From NCBI GenBank assembly GCA_026874595.1, contig CM049307.1, forward strand, positions 27,630,362-27,694,361: DNA of 64,000 nucleotides, read 5' to 3'. Source of the DNA: Sipunculus nudus. Taxonomy: Eukaryota; Annelida; Sipuncula; Golfingiida; Sipunculidae. Below, piece by piece: positions 62,436-64,000 of this stretch. The notes beneath the pieces are model-generated. The model was not told the DNA's origin. It searched no databases and was given only the letters and a program-made list of their open reading frames with translations. Position 1 is the first letter of the stretch, and every line of letters begins with the position of its first letter. The translations under genes were made by a program, and so were the position numbers.

Positions 62436-62960
62436 TGTTACGGGTTGACATAAAAGCAGACCGAACTGTCTGGCCAGCAAGCATGTTTTTCTAGTGAAGT
62501 GGTTGGAACGCCCAACTTGTGCGCCACCAACATGGGTTCAAATCCCGGATTGGCCCAATGTTTTCCCCTGTCTCACTAGTGAAGCTTGCTTTGCTAGCGA
62601 AGTGGTAGGTACACCGGACTTGTGCGCCACTGACATTGGATTCGAATCCAGGATCGGCCCAATGTGTTCCCCCGAGCAATTAGTCTTCGTAACAAAATGG
62701 GGGCTCGTCCAGGAATAAGCTCACCAAAGTGTGACTCCTGGGATGATTAGTCTTGTTCTGGAAGCAGAATGCTCTTAAGAGGGGAATGTTACGGGGTGAC
62801 AAAAAAGCTGACCGAACTGTCTCGCTAGTGAAGCTTGCTTTGCTAGTGAAGTGGTTGGTACTCAGGACTTGTGCGCCACCGACATGAGTTCCAGTCAGGG
62901 ATCAGCCTGATGTTTTCCCCTGAACAATTAGTCTTTGTTACAAAATGCCATACAGAATTA
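62436..62960 (+). mobile_element. Cluster of three tRNA-like SINE heads in a 351-bp duplication
   Basis: tRNA-like units at about 62,491-62,550, 62,594-62,655 and 62,844-62,902 each have GAAGTGGTNGG, CTTGTGCGCCAC and a T-arm (GGGTTCAAATCCC, GGATTCGAATCC, GAGTTCCAGTC). TGTTACGGG(G/T)TGACA followed by GACCGAACTGTCT occurs at 62,436 and 62,787, so a block containing the head was duplicated. Acceptor stems are absent; these are SINE or retro-pseudogene heads, not working tRNA genes. Confidence 0.65.
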
Positions 62961-63789
62961 AAAGTTAGCTGTTTTTAATATTTATCAAAGTTTATTCACT
63001 TACTGAATAAAGAATTAATGTAAGCAAGGAGGTAACAACAATTTGTTAAACTAAGGATGGGCAGGGTTGGCTGTAAGCACCGTTCTTATGTTGTAAACTG
63101 AGTGTCTGATGCATGCTTGGGGATACCTAAAAAGCTTACCATATGTACCGCCAATGATTAAAGAACTTCCTTGGATATTTACAGACATACACCCGGGGAT
63201 CAATATGTTATTATATGGCAGCATGAGCGAGTGTGAATCATCTGATTATGGCCTGTCACATTCAAGCCCCCAGCAAGTGCTGATATTTATCAGGTTTTGC
63301 AACCAAGAATTTATAACAGGCAGGACTGGTGGTTTCTGTTGGTAATTTAACTCTGCTCTGCCCCTTGGCAGTGCCTATTTTAGAACTTAATAATTATCAC
63401 TAATGAAAGAAGGATACCTTGCAATAATAAAAATGCAGTCACGATGAGAGCCTGTTTTAAAAGTATATAATACAAGTACTTTCCTATTCCTCAGTTATTT
63501 TACCTGAGTTATTGGACATGAAATCTTACTGATATTATGTCCTTGGAAACTAATGATTAGCTGAGTTTATTATTTTATTACAAGGTAGACAAATTGGTAT
63601 TTTTAAATACCATTTTTACAGGAGTTTAGTTTTCTGCCAATATTTTATGCATGTGATTTTGTGTATGTAATTAGTAATCTTGCTGACATGCTGTCCTTGG
63701 AGGATTTAATTAACCGTTCTCTGCTAAGAGGTCATTAAAGCTCACTTGAAATTAGCACCTAGAACTCCTACATATGGCTAGACTCTTTG
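62961..63789 (+). other. No recognisable gene
   Basis: Intron-like sequence with a 78-codon frame at 63,109-63,345 lacking any recognised motif. Confidence 0.5.
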
Positions 63790-64000
63790 AGGTCAGACAT
63801 GCTGCCTTTAAGTCATCTGAGTTATAGTCATGGTCCTTTGTCTGTCAGCTGTCCATCCGTCTGTCCGTTAAACTGGCACGTTTTGAAACCGTAAGACCTA
63901 GGAATCCAAAATTCGGCATAATGTTAGATGTCCCCAAGATCTCCTACCAAGCCAAAAACTGGGTCTTTGCGACTTCGATCCTTTGAGAAATTTAGGAAAA
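63790..64000 (+). mobile_element. Family A element, copy 4, cut by the window end
   Basis: Contains AAGTCATCTGAGTTATAGTC, GTCATGGTCC, a GTCC-rich tract, ACTGGCACGTTTTGAAACCG, GGAATCCAAAATTCGGCATA and TTAGATGTCCCCAAGATC in the same order as 42,560-42,780. The first half of the 5' hairpin is absent or diverged. Confidence 0.7.

Noticed and set aside
62594-62655. Possible functional tRNA-Thr gene.
   Set aside because: Good B-box and D-arm likeness, but no pairing acceptor stem, three degenerate copies side by side, and a repeat context; SINE heads.

Overview
This is a stretch of animal nuclear DNA that is almost entirely intronic or intergenic. It is AT-rich (roughly two thirds A+T by eye), has no bacterial-style gene packing, and has very few long open frames. 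The only gene I recognise with confidence is a PP1 catalytic subunit (protein phosphatase 1) on the + strand. Two of its internal exons lie at 42,080-42,187 and 58,102-58,190, each with canonical splice sites, and join in frame across a 15.9 kb intron. I found neither the preceding exon (the GDIHG/GDYVDR part) nor the following one (the CCHGGLS part), so the flanking introns probably exceed 42 kb upstream and 5.8 kb downstream. The repeat content (elements with a subterminal hairpin, a GTCC-rich tract, a tandem core and a 3' hairpin, resembling the bivalve 'pearl' and Helentron-associated type) suggests a mollusc, probably a bivalve or gastropod. This is an inference from general knowledge, not a database match.

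Layout. 1-1,640: a 32-bp minisatellite. 2.8-3.4 kb: a 51-bp tandem repeat. 5.6-6.7 kb: a dispersed repeat and a 290-bp duplication. 7.2-8.6 kb: C/G homopolymer tracts. 9.8-11.0 kb: a 29-bp satellite abutting a minus-strand family A element. 12.3-12.9 kb: a 182-codon open frame on the minus strand that is unlikely by chance but unrecognised. 14.1-17.0 kb: an LTR-like segment, a GC-rich TIR-like element and a pogo/Tigger-like element. 23.6-26.0 kb: family B element whose tandem core carries nuclear-receptor DR1 motifs. 29.8-34.2 kb: a MITE, a SINE body present in both orientations, and microsatellites. 34.7-35.4 kb: a tandem repeat interrupted by a GC-richer insert. 37.0-37.2 kb: a 38-bp minisatellite. 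38.2-41.6 kb: a 3.35 kb VNTR ending about 0.5 kb before the first PP1 exon. 42.5-54.3 kb: two family A elements; the second contains a 5.5 kb terminal-inverted-repeat (TIR) element, which contains a minus-strand family B element, which contains family G. 54.7-55.1 kb: a MITE with perfect 5-bp target duplications. 56.5-58.0 kb: a second TIR element of the same type as the 5.5 kb one. 58.4-60.8 kb: family C with a nested family D. 61.1-63.0 kb: tRNA-derived SINEs. 63.8-64.0 kb: the start of another family A copy.

The most interesting signals are (1) two elements with long TIRs built from palindromic subterminal arrays, both with TGTCA/TGACA ends and TATA flanks; (2) a four-level nest of mobile elements in the PP1 intron that can be computationally un-nested with consistent arithmetic; (3) a perfect 12-bp palindrome shared by three otherwise different element families; and (4) perfect DR1 sites amplified in a tandem core. 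All calls are by eye; no alignment or database search was run.
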